Shown one piece after another: positions 1 through 7,402 of a stretch of DNA of 54,894 bases. Each line of letters begins with the position of its first letter. Within the stretch, counting starts at the first letter, position 1. Both the position numbers and the translations under genes were made by a program. Source of the stretch: Natronomonas sp. CBA1123 (lineage in GTDB: Archaea; Halobacteriota; Halobacteria; Halobacteriales; Haloarculaceae); contig NZ_WPCC01000021.1 of NCBI RefSeq assembly GCF_009741925.1, forward strand, positions 1 through 54,894. The letters are read 5' to 3'. The notes under the pieces were generated by a model, which was not told where the DNA came from, ran no database searches, and saw only the letters and a program-made list of their open reading frames with translations.

Positions 1-18
1 AGTATGGGGACGGAGGGA
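1..18. repeat. attL: duplicated 3' end of tRNA-Trp
   Basis: The sequence agtatggggacggaggga recurs at the right end inside the 3' end of the tRNA-Trp gene, where it carries three extra G residues. On the minus strand it reads as the tRNA T-stem/acceptor end followed by A and TACT. The match stops after acggaggga. Position 71 bases from the integrase stop is where an attachment site of a tRNA-targeting integrase is expected. The chromosome flank should lie to the left of position 1. Confidence 0.85.
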
Positions 19-88
19 ATGTAACAATTAACGGAGGTATCTCCCCGTCCAGTGATTCTACTATCACGTCGTGTTGCGTTTGTCATTG

Positions 89-1153
89 TTATAATTTATC
101 CTCTGAATTTGATATATCGAGACGAGCCTCCACGTCTCGACGGCGTTCCTCGAACTCTTCAGTCTGGGTCGCCGCGTCGTAATATCGCCGAATTGTATCC
201 GCGTTCGCGTTCACCCTCGTTGCGACAGTCTCGATATCGAGGCCTCGGTTCAATTGCCACGTAATCGAACCGGTGCGAATCCGGTGCGGTGACCGCGATG
301 ACGGGCACTTCGAGGCGTGGTTGCGCTCGGTGTACTCACACGTCGCCCGTCGTCGGCCGTGCGGACACTCGGTCCAGAGACACGGTTGGGTCGCCTGGTA
401 ACTCCAATACCGGAACGTCGAGAACGACGGCCGCCCCTGCCGCCCGCAGAACAACGGGGCTCGCCCTTTCTCATCGCGTTTGTCAGAGCGCTCGCGTGCG
501 ATATACGTGTCCAGCGCCGCACACACCGCGTCAGTTAACCCGACGAGGCGTTCACCCTCATGTTTGTTCTTCAGCGGCGTGCCTTCCGAGGGCCGGTGTC
601 GGAAGTGGACGAACTGCTCGTCGGCATCGTAATCGCCGAGATCGAGGCCGCGAATCGAACCGATTCGCGCGCCGGTGTGCCAGGCGAGCTCAAGGAAGGC
701 GTGCATCGGAACGCCGAAGTACGCCTTCGAGTCCCGGAAGAACGACAACGAGGCCTGTGCATCCTCAGCTTCGAGGCGTTCGTCGCTGGACTCCTCGGCA
801 GCCTCCAACGTTGGAACATCAATCGAGTCGGGGAGATCGTCCTCAACAAGGTCGGTTCGCGCGCAGTACTTCAGGAACACCCGAATCGTCGTGAGCTTGC
901 TCTTGATGGTAATCGCGGCGAGGTCACGGTCCCGAAGTTCGAGGTCGTACTCGTCGAGAAGCCACGGTGAAAGCTCGTCCATCATGGTGACATCGCGGTC
1001 GGCACACCAGTCGGCGAAGTCAGCGAGCCGACTCGCGTCACTCCGGATGGTGCGGTCGGTCATCTCGGTCTTTCGGCGCTTGATGAAGCGGTCGATGGCC
1101 TGGCGGATACTGCGTCGCGGCGGGCCGTCACCGGCGGTGTCACTCACGCTCAT
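89..1153 (-). CDS. Tyrosine recombinase (integrase)
   Basis: This 354-residue protein probably catalyses integration and excision of the whole element at tRNA-Trp. The N-terminal half (about 15-100) looks like a SAM-like core-binding domain. The catalytic half shows Arg163 (TGARIG), a Lys near 195-197, the HRIR box (His290, Arg293) and a Tyr nucleophile at 324/325 (RRYYD). An insertion with four Cys (about 258, 263, 272, 283) could bind zinc, as in some haloarchaeal integrases. The ATG at 1153 is chosen because GGAGG precedes it closely; it lies within the end of the upstream gene, so translation is probably coupled. It is the last gene of the left operon and sits against attL. Confidence 0.93.
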   Translation of the reverse strand: MSVSDTAGDGPPRRSIRQAIDRFIKRRKTEMTDRTIRSDASRLADFADWCADRDVTMMDELSPWLLDEYDLELRDRDLAAITIKSKLTTIRVFLKYCARTDLVEDDLPDSIDVPTLEAAEESSDERLEAEDAQASLSFFRDSKAYFGVPMHAFLELAWHTGARIGSIRGLDLGDYDADEQFVHFRHRPSEGTPLKNKHEGERLVGLTDAVCAALDTYIARERSDKRDEKGRAPLFCGRQGRPSFSTFRYWSYQATQPCLWTECPHGRRRATCEYTERNHASKCPSSRSPHRIRTGSITWQLNRGLDIETVATRVNANADTIRRYYDAATQTEEFEERRRDVEARLDISNSEDKL

Positions 1154-1265
1154 CACCCTCCACCTCACTCGACACCCCGGTCGGACAGCAGTTGATGGCG
1201 CTCCGTCGGGCTTCGTAGATGAGCGTACACGTCGGACAGCGATACCGAGCGAGTGTCACGCTCAC
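1140..1265 (-). CDS. 41-residue zinc-ribbon-like protein
   Basis: This tiny GTG-started frame overlaps the integrase start by 14 bases and the upstream membrane protein stop by four bases (GTGA). A GGAGGTG ribosome site lies about eight bases before the GTG. The product has a CPTC pair and a further Cys pair near the centre (NCC), suggesting a small metal-binding protein. It has no recognised function. The chain of overlaps with both neighbours is the main evidence that it is real. Confidence 0.65.
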   Translation of the reverse strand: MSVTLARYRCPTCTLIYEARRSAINCCPTGVSSEVEGDERE

Positions 1266-1492
1266 GCAGTCCCACCTCCAGCAGCGGCGGACAGCAGGAT
1301 AACGGCGACGCCACCGACGACGATGACGCCGAACTGCCCGACGGCGAGGACGGCCGTGGGGTCGACGGTCAGTATCGGTGTCGGGGTGTCGGGCGTCACG
1401 AACAGCAGAATCGTGCCCATCGCGGCGGCGACGGTGGTGGTGAGGACGGCGCCGAAGATGGCGACGGTGACGCCAAATCCGAGTCGGGTCAT
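1262..1492 (-). CDS. Small membrane protein, two predicted TM helices
   Basis: The 76-residue product has one hydrophobic stretch near residues 5-30 and another near 48-70, joined by a Pro/Thr-rich loop. It overlaps both neighbours by four bases and so belongs to the overlapping left operon. No family is recognised. It could anchor one of the soluble zinc proteins, but nothing in the sequence shows this. Confidence 0.65.
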   Translation of the reverse strand: MTRLGFGVTVAIFGAVLTTTVAAAMGTILLFVTPDTPTPILTVDPTAVLAVGQFGVIVVGGVAVILLSAAAGGGTA

Positions 1493-1722
1493 CGCTGGTC
1501 ACCCCACGGGAACCAGTTACCTTCGGCCAACCGGACCGTCCCACAGTCGGGACAGACGTCACCCCACTTGAGGCCCGTCCATACCTCGGTACATGTCGGA
1601 CACTGGACGTAGCCGAACTTCGTCGGTTGCCGCGGCTCCCGCCGCGGTTCCCCGCGACGGTTTGGTGACGCCCGAACGTGAGCGGCGCGGCCGCTCGTTC
1701 GTGACGAGAGGTCAGCGCTCAT
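1489..1722 (-). CDS. 77-residue zinc-ribbon protein
   Basis: A basic N-terminal half, rich in Arg, precedes a clear zinc ribbon with CPTC and CPDC knuckles separated by about 13 residues. The fold is typical of small haloarchaeal HVO_2753-like or rubredoxin-like ribbons that mediate nucleic-acid or protein contacts. It overlaps both neighbours by four bases. The specific role is unknown. Confidence 0.7.
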   Translation of the reverse strand: MSADLSSRTSGRAAHVRASPNRRGEPRREPRQPTKFGYVQCPTCTEVWTGLKWGDVCPDCGTVRLAEGNWFPWGDQR

Positions 1723-1937
1723 TGCTCCCCACCGGCCTGTCGACCCTGATACTCACAGTCCGTGTTGTGCCCGCGCTCGATACCGCTCGGCGGCGAGATG
1801 GTAATCTGACGGCCGCACTCGACACAGCGCCCGTGATGGTGGTCGTCGACGCGGTCGTCGACGAGGTGTGACTCGATGCGGTGGCCGGCGTCTGTTCGCT
1901 GGGTGCCGAGGTCGGTGAGGGCGGTCTGGGTGCTCAC
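1719..1937 (-). CDS. Small His/Cys protein, possible zinc binding
   Basis: The 72-residue acidic protein starts at a GTG that overlaps the stop of the upstream gene (GTGA). It has an HHH run followed by a CVEC pair and a later single Cys, compatible with one metal site. It sits in the overlapping operon that leads to the integrase. No family is recognised. Confidence 0.65.
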   Translation of the reverse strand: MSTQTALTDLGTQRTDAGHRIESHLVDDRVDDHHHGRCVECGRQITISPPSGIERGHNTDCEYQGRQAGGEQ

Positions 1938-2200
1938 CGTCGGTCACCTCCGAGGCGCCCGCTGGCGTGCAAGTGATTCGAGAGCTGTCGGTACGTGGCG
2001 GCCGTGGCTTCGTGCAGTCCGCCCTGGGTTACGTCGCCGGTGACGAAGATGGCGACCGCGAAGCCCTCGCCGTCGACGGTGGCAAGACACCCGCCGGTTT
2101 CGTCCTCGATGGCGACCGGCTGCTCGTCGAGGCGCTCGGCGGCGTGGGCGTCGGCGGCGACCGCCGTCTCTGGAACGGAGGGTGCGTGGTCGGTGCTCAT
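1934..2200 (-). CDS. Hypothetical 88-residue acidic protein
   Basis: The start is set at the ATG at 2200, which overlaps the end of the preceding gene by four bases; the open frame runs further upstream without a convincing start. The product is acidic in its first half, with a possible beta-rich segment (CLATVDGEGFAVAIFVTGD) followed by a helix. It is unlike the zinc-ribbon genes around it. Function unknown. Confidence 0.65.
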   Translation of the reverse strand: MSTDHAPSVPETAVAADAHAAERLDEQPVAIEDETGGCLATVDGEGFAVAIFVTGDVTQGGLHEATAATYRQLSNHLHASGRLGGDRR

Positions 2201-2334
2201 TGGTGGGCCCTCCGGACGTTCGCCTTGGTCGCACAGTGCCTGCATTTCTCGACACCGTCCTGCTCGATGAGCTTCTTATCCCGGCCGCAGACCGTACAGC
2301 GGTCGTTGTCCTCGAGGCGCTCGTACGTCGACAT
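2197..2334 (-). CDS. 45-residue zinc-ribbon protein
   Basis: The ATG at 2334 overlaps the stop of the upstream gene by one base (TGATG). The product has a CTVC knuckle and a CRHC knuckle about 15 residues apart, a compact single zinc ribbon. It overlaps the downstream gene by four bases. Such mini-proteins are common in haloarchaea and are often regulators, but no target can be inferred here. Confidence 0.72.
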   Translation of the reverse strand: MSTYERLEDNDRCTVCGRDKKLIEQDGVEKCRHCATKANVRRAHQ

Positions 2335-3170
2335 CAGAACCCACCTCCACATGGCGTGAAGCCACACTGTCGGCACACCGAGCACCCGCCGTCCGGTTGC
2401 ATCTCACCGCCGCACTCCGGGCAGGCGCCCATCCCGTCGGTGACGAGATCGTCCGGGTCGGCTGCCTTCAACGCGTTGTACGTGCCGTGGTCGCCTGTCG
2501 GTTGTTCGGCGACGCCGGCACAGAACTTACAGTGCGTTTTGGTGTCCTTGAGGACGCCACGCTGTTTCTCGTGGATGTTGTTCGACGCCTGCAGCCGCGG
2601 ACAGTCCAAGTCGGTGTGGAAGACGTTGGTGTGTCGGGAGCCGCGCTGGGTGGTCGCAACGTAGACGGTGGTGTCCGGGGGGACATCGGGAACGCCGCCA
2701 TCCGCTATCGGAGTATGTGAATTGTTCACACTCCTTCGTTTCCGATGGAGGTCAACCACCGCCTGAATCGGGGGCTCATCGCGAGCGGCGTCGGCTTGGT
2801 CCGTCGCGAGCACGAACATCCGTTCCTGGTGGCAGTCGTCGCAGTACGTCTGAATCAACCGGACGTTGTGGGCGTCGACGACGCGTTCGCCATCGAGTCG
2901 TTCGACGTTCACGTACACCGTCTGCTCCAGTTGGCAGTTCCGGCACTGGTAGGGGAGGTCCGTAATTTCGATGCCCTCGTGGTGGCCGCCATCGGCCTGG
3001 AGTCGCTGTTCGTAGTCGTGGCGTTCCGGCGGGACGCCGGCGGGCGGTGCCTCGTCGTAGTCGTCGGCGGGTGGGTCTGGGTCGGTATCGAAGTCAGGGT
3101 CACAGCACAGGAGCGCGGCCTGCATCGTGTCGTACTTCGCGCCACAGCGGCCGCAGGCGTGGCGGGTCAT
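2334..3170 (-). CDS. Multi-zinc-ribbon protein
   Basis: This 278-residue protein carries several Cys pairs: an N-terminal CGRC unit, a central CRNC/CDDC pair, a CPR...CKFC pair and a C-terminal ribbon of the form CPECGG...GC..C..CGF..CGG. The last ribbon resembles the one at the C-terminus of B12-dependent ribonucleotide reductases, though the catalytic domain is absent. A middle stretch near residues 165-215 looks like a folded domain of unknown type. It is the largest member of the zinc-rich operon and overlaps its upstream neighbour by four bases. A DNA- or RNA-binding role is a guess. Confidence 0.78.
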   Translation of the reverse strand: MTRHACGRCGAKYDTMQAALLCCDPDFDTDPDPPADDYDEAPPAGVPPERHDYEQRLQADGGHHEGIEITDLPYQCRNCQLEQTVYVNVERLDGERVVDAHNVRLIQTYCDDCHQERMFVLATDQADAARDEPPIQAVVDLHRKRRSVNNSHTPIADGGVPDVPPDTTVYVATTQRGSRHTNVFHTDLDCPRLQASNNIHEKQRGVLKDTKTHCKFCAGVAEQPTGDHGTYNALKAADPDDLVTDGMGACPECGGEMQPDGGCSVCRQCGFTPCGGGF

Positions 3171-3670
3171 GCCGAATCACCGTCCTCGAACTCCCGCAGC
3201 GTCATGTCGCCGCCGTGGTTCTCCAACACACCGTCCCAGTCGATGTCGTACACGCCCTCGCTTTCTGCGGGCGGGTGGCCGTCGCGGACAGCTTCCAGCG
3301 CCGACACGACGGCGTCGACGATGTGAGCGTCGACGGCTTGCATTGCCCACTCGGGCTTACCGTCGATGGTGATGTCCACCGAGATATCGAGGTCCTCGAC
3401 GCTGACCCCCTCGCGACTCACGCGCATCGCGTCGTCGTACAGTTGCTGGGGGTCGGTGTGGAGGGTATCGCCCCACTGCTCGCGAATGTCGTCACCGCTG
3501 AGTTTCAGGGCATTCGGGCCGAGCTCGGAGACGAGCGTCACGCGTTTCTGGTGTGGACCGACGCGGATGTCGTCGACGTGCATCGGGCCGTGTTCGCGGT
3601 GCTCGACGAGGTCGCCCTTCGAGAGTGCGGCGTCGTTCGGCAGGTCGATGGCGAACTTCTCGGCGCTCAT
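3167..3670 (-). CDS. Hypothetical 167-residue acidic protein
   Basis: The ATG at 3670 is preferred over upstream in-frame codons because it overlaps the end of the preceding small gene by four bases. The product begins with a likely soluble beta-rich region (residues 15-60, with a GDLVEHREHG segment that recalls loader-type SH3-like domains) and ends in a strongly acidic tail. There is no signal peptide or membrane segment. Function unknown. Confidence 0.72.
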   Translation of the reverse strand: MSAEKFAIDLPNDAALSKGDLVEHREHGPMHVDDIRVGPHQKRVTLVSELGPNALKLSGDDIREQWGDTLHTDPQQLYDDAMRVSREGVSVEDLDISVDITIDGKPEWAMQAVDAHIVDAVVSALEAVRDGHPPAESEGVYDIDWDGVLENHGGDMTLREFEDGDSA

Positions 3671-3771
3671 GCCGCCACCTCCGCTGGGCTGGCGCTTTCG
3701 GCTGGTTGGGTTGTGGGCTGTGCCTCTTGGTCGTGCCCGGAATGATTTTCCGGGTCGGTCTCGAAATTCAT
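3667..3771 (-). CDS. 34-residue leader ORF of the left operon
   Basis: A short acidic frame starts at ATG 3771, preceded by an AAGGCGA ribosome-site-like stretch, and overlaps the next gene by four bases. It is the first frame of the ten-gene minus-strand chain. It may be a genuine micro-protein or simply serve translational coupling. Confidence 0.45.
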   Translation of the reverse strand: MNFETDPENHSGHDQEAQPTTQPAESASPAEVAA

Positions 3772-3984
3772 CTGTCGCCTTAGCGACCCCACACGAGCGT
3801 CGGACGGGCCCAAACCCCGTTCGGCGCGCTTTCTGTGGGCGCACCGAGTCCGCTCCTGTAGCGTCGCATATCTAAACGGTAGTAAGCCGACACCACTAAT
3901 AACTTTGCACACTACTAAGCAATTATGCAAGTAAACATAGCAAGTTGCTTGGTACTTAGCGAACCTGACAATTTCGGTGCTACT
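3772..3984. promoter_or_regulatory. Divergent control region
   Basis: This AT-rich gap separates the leftward zinc-protein/integrase operon from the rightward regulator gene. It contains tttgcacactactaagc and ttatgcaag near 3903-3931, and related words recur just after the regulator gene. TATA-like stretches on the minus strand (TTATTAG near 3895, TTTAGATATG near 3870) could drive the left operon. The regulator probably acts here. Confidence 0.5.
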
Positions 3985-4287
3985 ATGCACACCTCGGCCG
4001 ATGGAGGCAACGTGGGCCGAGAAGACCGCATCAAGCGTGTGCTCGATGTTCTCGCCGATAGCGGGTGCGCTATGCCTCCTGCGGTCATCTTTCGGAATGC
4101 CAAGCTCCGAGGGGCTGATTTCGAGCGGCGTTCCGTCAACAACTATCTGACTGACCTCCACGAGCGCGGGCTGGTCATCAAAGTCGACCCGTCCGCGCTC
4201 GATGACGGTGACGTTGTGGAAATCGACATCAGCGAGGAAGGGTACTTCATGGCCACCGACGAAGCGCCCGATCTCCTCGAAAATTAG
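3985..4287 (+). CDS. Winged-helix transcriptional regulator
   Basis: The product of about 100 residues has helices and a wing typical of a winged helix-turn-helix: an IKRVLDVLADSG helix, a recognition helix around RSVNNYLTDLHERG, then a beta wing (LVIKVDPS...VVEIDISEEGYF). The upstream ATG at 3925 is possible, but the codons between 3925 and 3985 are AT-rich and look like control sequence, so 3985 is preferred. Matching TTTGCACA/TTATGCAA words on both sides of the gene suggest autoregulation and control of the divergent integrase operon. Confidence 0.72.
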   Translation: MHTSADGGNVGREDRIKRVLDVLADSGCAMPPAVIFRNAKLRGADFERRSVNNYLTDLHERGLVIKVDPSALDDGDVVEIDISEEGYFMATDEAPDLLEN

Positions 4288-4297
4288 GTTTTTGTTA

Positions 4298-4309
4298 TGC
4301 AAATTTGCA
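4298..4309. promoter_or_regulatory. Perfect palindrome TGCAAATTTGCA
   Basis: A 12-base perfect palindrome lies 10 bases after the regulator stop and is extended by TTA before and CAGTAGCACGC after. Half-sites of the same type occur upstream of the gene near 3903-3931. It is a good candidate operator for the winged-helix protein. Confidence 0.6.
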
Positions 4310-4446
4310 CAGTAGCACGCAAGACCTAAGTAGCTCCCGCTATTAGCGTTTAGTACGGACGCAGGGCTCAACGGGCTGGTTTCATCGAGAATCAGACTGG
4401 CCCGACCCGCTGCAACGGGACGAGCCTGAGTCCGACTCGAACAACA

Positions 4447-4731
4447 ATGTCGTGTACCACACCCACCGACAAAAACGATTCGCACAGTATCCGAGACGAC
4501 TACATCCATTTGGGTGTCGACCAATCCGGAGCGTCCCATGTGTACAGGACCTCCGACGAGACGATTTTCGCCATCGAAGCCGACGGCACACGGTCGTACC
4601 GCTTCGACGTGAGCGAGATGGGCCACCGTGCCGCTGACGACTACGTCGCCCACGTCGGCGACGCTCGAGGGTGGGCCGACTGTCGCTACGGGTTTGACGC
4701 GTTTCTCGACCGTCTCACGGAGGCGGTGTGA
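4447..4731 (+). CDS. Hypothetical 94-residue protein
   Basis: A soluble acidic protein with a predicted beta-rich middle (HVYRTSDETIFAIEADG) and a C-terminal helix. It starts the plus-strand mini-operon 4447-5081, and its stop directly abuts the next ATG. A short region of mixed composition (4310-4446) precedes it. No family is recognised. Confidence 0.68.
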   Translation: MSCTTPTDKNDSHSIRDDYIHLGVDQSGASHVYRTSDETIFAIEADGTRSYRFDVSEMGHRAADDYVAHVGDARGWADCRYGFDAFLDRLTEAV

Positions 4732-4911
4732 ATGCCGCTGCGCTGTCTCGCCTGCCAGACGGACTTCGAGTGCTTCGAGGACTACGAACGGCACCGCTGG
4801 AACGAGCATGGCGGCGACTGCGACCTCGGGGACGCCGCCACCAACCCCACCCAACTCACCTCGCTCGTGAGTGATGAGGACTGTCTCGAACCACCCATCT
4901 TGGAAGGATGA
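4732..4911 (+). CDS. C2H2 zinc-finger mini-protein
   Basis: This 59-residue frame begins immediately after the previous stop codon. It encodes a classical C2H2-like finger: CLAC, then a 12-residue spacer, then H-x4-H, with a further Cys. Single C2H2 fingers of this type are common in haloarchaeal plasmids and viruses, where they are often regulators. Its end overlaps the next gene by four bases (ATGA). Confidence 0.75.
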   Translation: MPLRCLACQTDFECFEDYERHRWNEHGGDCDLGDAATNPTQLTSLVSDEDCLEPPILEG

Positions 4912-5081
4912 CCGACCGTCGTGAGGCCATCGTCGTCCGGTACGACGACGAACGGCTGCGGTTCGAACCCCGTTCGGACGGCCGCTGGCGGCGCTTCTCC
5001 CAGACATGGACAGGCTGCCGCTGGCGAACGCGCGGAACGGAACTCGTCGACGCGGTCGCCGTGACTGTCGGCGACGACTGA
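4908..5081 (+). CDS. Hypothetical 57-residue Arg/Trp-rich protein
   Basis: The start ATG overlaps the stop of the zinc-finger gene. The product is rich in Arg and Trp (WRRFSQTWTGCRWR), with beta-strand-like flanks. It converges with the next gene, leaving only two bases between the stops. Function unknown; the evidence is overlap and codon usage. Confidence 0.58.
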   Translation: MTDRREAIVVRYDDERLRFEPRSDGRWRRFSQTWTGCRWRTRGTELVDAVAVTVGDD

Positions 5082-5083
5082 CG

Positions 5084-5344
5084 CTACTCTTCCTCGTCAT
5101 CCTCCTCACCCAGCGGCACGTCGAAGTGCCATTCTCCGTCTGCGCGTTCGTCGATGTAGTCGTGTTTTCCCTGGAGGTGTCGCATCGCCTCCCGCACCTT
5201 CGCCTCCGAGATATCGGCGGCCTCGCTCAACTCCCCAATCGAGAACTCCCGTTGGCCCTCCGGAATCCGCTCATCGATGTAATCTTCCAGCCGGCCGAAC
5301 TCCAGCACCGTGATGTCGGGCTTCGAGCTTGTTTTCGTCGCCAT
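5084..5344 (-). CDS. Small winged-helix DNA-binding protein
   Basis: The 86-residue product contains an HTH: the helix after FSIGELSEAADISEAKVREAMRHL is the typical recognition segment, followed by a wing and a very acidic tail. The ATG at 5344 is chosen because upstream codons fall in the repeat region and encode an unlikely sequence. The gene follows the Orc1-like gene on the same strand, separated by inverted TTCCAAAGC repeats that may be its operator or a replication origin. Confidence 0.75.
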   Translation of the reverse strand: MATKTSSKPDITVLEFGRLEDYIDERIPEGQREFSIGELSEAADISEAKVREAMRHLQGKHDYIDERADGEWHFDVPLGEEDDEEE

Positions 5345-5386
5345 GTCTACACCGAACCGCGACAATCCCGTAAGAGACTCTCCAGT

Positions 5387-5470
5387 GCTTCCAAAGCTTC
5401 CAAAGGCGATTACAAACGCCAAAAATCGCAATACGGCACAGGTTCGAGCTTTGGAAACGGCTTTGGAAAT
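5387..5470. repeat. Paired inverted TTCCAAAGC repeats, candidate origin/operator
   Basis: Two head-to-tail copies of cttccaaag at 5388-5406 face two copies of ctttggaaa at 5448-5469 across about 40 AT-richer bases. The array lies right after the stop of the Orc1/Cdc6-like gene, and the same double word recurs just upstream of that gene (6521-6537). Inverted repeats flanking an AT-rich stretch beside an initiator gene are typical of archaeal origins, and GGAAAC resembles part of haloarchaeal origin-recognition boxes. An operator for the wHTH gene is the alternative. Confidence 0.6.
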
Positions 5471-6475
5471 CTACAGCGGGTCGGCGGTGAAGTATCGGCG
5501 CCGCGAGGTCGCCTCGCCGTTGTCGACGACCAACCCGTAGCTCTGCAGTTTGTTCAGGTAGTCCGTGAACGTGCGTCGCGTGACAGGATTCTCCGAGGCC
5601 GCCTCGTAGCGCTTAAACAACTCCCCGGAGCGCAGCTGCTCGTCGGCGTCCTCCAGCGTGTGATACACGAGCCGCGTCTCGTCGTTGAGCTTCTGCAACG
5701 CCGTCTGGAGCAGCGTCTCGGCCGCATCGTCGGTCGTCCCCTGCACCGTTGCCGGCGTCACCGAATCGTACGCGCCCGCGTCGACGGCCTTGATGGCAGC
5801 CTGTAGCATCGCAATCGCCGACCGTGCATCGCCGTCAGCCGCCGCGACAATCGCATCGATGGCGTCGTCGTGAATCAACGCTCGCGACTGCAGCCCAGCC
5901 GTGATGCGGGCGTCGAGAATCGCTTCCAACTCGGTGTCAGTGTAGCGGTCGAGATGGACGTGTTCACGGCCGGCAAGCCGGGACTGCAGCCCCTCTTCGG
6001 CGTGGGCGAAGATTGCGGTCTCCTCGTTGGCGATGGCGATGACGTGACACCCATTGAGGTCGTAGCAATCTCGTAGGACTTCCGGCTCTTCGCACTGGTC
6101 GAGTTCGTCGAGGACGACCAGCATCCCAGTGTCCCACCTGGCGAGCGTATCGACGAGTTCGGCGCTGCCTTTCGAGGGGTACACGGCGTGGCTCCCGACA
6201 GTATCGCTGACGAGGTCGCGCAACACAGCGGCGCGACTCTTGCGAGCACAGCCAACGTAGGCCGTCGAGATATCGAACAGTTCCGCTTCGGCGCGATTCA
6301 GTGTCTCGCGGGCGACCGTGGTTTTCCCAACGCCGCTGGGGCCGTCGATGACGACGGGGCGTGGGTTCACCTCGTCGGTGCGGACGGCGCTGGCGATGGC
6401 GGTGAGCGCCTGTTCCCGATGGAGGATGGCATCCGGTTGGGCGTCAGGGTCGAACGCCCGGCGGTCCGTAATCAT
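5471..6475 (-). CDS. Orc1/Cdc6-family AAA+ ATPase
   Basis: A 334-residue protein that probably recognises the replication origin of the element. It has Walker A GPSGVGKT (residues 45-52), Walker B LVVLDELDQ (about 119-127), a sensor-type IAIANEE segment, an AAA+ lid (to about 240) and a C-terminal winged helix (about 260-334) that should bind DNA. The length is slightly short for chromosomal Orc1 proteins but usual for plasmid versions. A TATA-like GATATATGG about 35 bases before the ATG suggests a short or absent leader. Flanking TTCCAAAGC repeats support a role at a local origin. A plasmid-type AAA regulator is the alternative. Confidence 0.88.
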   Translation of the reverse strand: MITDRRAFDPDAQPDAILHREQALTAIASAVRTDEVNPRPVVIDGPSGVGKTTVARETLNRAEAELFDISTAYVGCARKSRAAVLRDLVSDTVGSHAVYPSKGSAELVDTLARWDTGMLVVLDELDQCEEPEVLRDCYDLNGCHVIAIANEETAIFAHAEEGLQSRLAGREHVHLDRYTDTELEAILDARITAGLQSRALIHDDAIDAIVAAADGDARSAIAMLQAAIKAVDAGAYDSVTPATVQGTTDDAAETLLQTALQKLNDETRLVYHTLEDADEQLRSGELFKRYEAASENPVTRRTFTDYLNKLQSYGLVVDNGEATSRRRYFTADPL

Positions 6476-6503
6476 ACCCGATGTGTTCTGTCGGGCCGCC
6501 CAT

Positions 6504-6537
6504 ATATCGAACCCTTACAGTTCCAAAGCTTCCAAGG
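6504..6537 (-). promoter_or_regulatory. Promoter and operator of the Orc1-like gene
   Basis: On the minus strand a TATA-like GATATATGG lies near 6506-6514, about 35 bases before the start codon. Immediately upstream of it is ttccaaagcttccaagg (6521-6537), the same double word found downstream of the gene. A protein bound there would overlap the BRE/TATA position and could repress. Confidence 0.55.
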
Positions 6538-6560
6538 CCCGCAGTCGGTCGGTTTTGGGC

Positions 6561-7379
6561 TTAATCGATCTCTGGATACCCAGCCAACTCCGATTTCGCG
6601 GGCTCATAAATCCGGACTGGCCAGGAGTCACCACGCACCGCGTCGGCGTCTTTGACGACACGCCGGAGCTGGCCGAGCAGGTCCTCGCGGAACGCCTCGG
6701 AGCGCGTCGCCGCGATCTGCCTGAACGGTTGGCGAACACCACTGCCGTCCCGCTCGACGCCGCGTTGGGCGACGTACACGCGGCAGAAATCGCGACCGAT
6801 GTCGTCGGGTGCAAAGCGAAGGTACCGCGGGAAGCGGACGGTGCGGTCTTTATCGCCCTGGAGGCCAGTCCATGTCGATAGCACGCGGGCCAAGACCGAG
6901 GCATCGGCGTCGGGCCGGTACTCGTCGGGACGGTCGTCGTCCTCCCGGGTTTGAACGAGTCGGATGCCGGCGGCATCGGCGTAGTGTTCTAGCACCTTCC
7001 GTTCGACCTCGCTGTCAGCAATCCACGTAGCGACCCAGCGCCGGTCAATGCCGCCACTGGCGAGTGTCCAGGCGGCGAGGCAGTTCAACGCTCTCCCGCG
7101 ACGGTCCCACTCCTCGAGAAGCCAATCGTTCGAAAGTGCTGTTTGTAGTCCGCGATAGCAATCGGGGCGTGACCCCTCAAGCCACGGCCGAATACGAGAT
7201 CGTGGGAGTTCAACAACAGAAGACATGGCCGCCGAGCCCTTGTTCGGGTGCTTGGCGGCTTCACGTTGAACACGCTCGAAGTCCTCGACGCAGTCCCACG
7301 GGTCAGCGTACCCCGGAGGGTTGTACGTTCGAACTAGGGCGCGTTTTGCGGCCGCTGTGTCGGTCGTGTTTTCAAGCAA
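6561..7379 (-). CDS. Hypothetical protein of plasmid type
   Basis: About 272 residues, acidic and soluble, with Trp-rich helices near the middle (WLLEEWDRRGRALNC) and no recognised domain. Coding character extends to about 7380. A TTG at 7379 is used as the start, but the ATG at 7226 is the first ATG, so the start is uncertain. The gene lies upstream of the Orc1-like gene on the same strand and downstream of the pilin cluster. A replication-associated or regulatory role is possible from position only. Confidence 0.62.
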   Translation of the reverse strand: MLENTTDTAAAKRALVRTYNPPGYADPWDCVEDFERVQREAAKHPNKGSAAMSSVVELPRSRIRPWLEGSRPDCYRGLQTALSNDWLLEEWDRRGRALNCLAAWTLASGGIDRRWVATWIADSEVERKVLEHYADAAGIRLVQTREDDDRPDEYRPDADASVLARVLSTWTGLQGDKDRTVRFPRYLRFAPDDIGRDFCRVYVAQRGVERDGSGVRQPFRQIAATRSEAFREDLLGQLRRVVKDADAVRGDSWPVRIYEPAKSELAGYPEID

Positions 7380-7402
7380 AATACTGGAAATCGGGTGAGG
7401 CG

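Noticed and set aside
3667-5109. 480-codon open frame on the minus strand
   Set aside because: It runs opposite the winged-helix regulator and the small plus-strand genes, and encodes low-complexity Arg/Ser-rich sequence. Only its last 34 codons, overlapping the next gene, look real.
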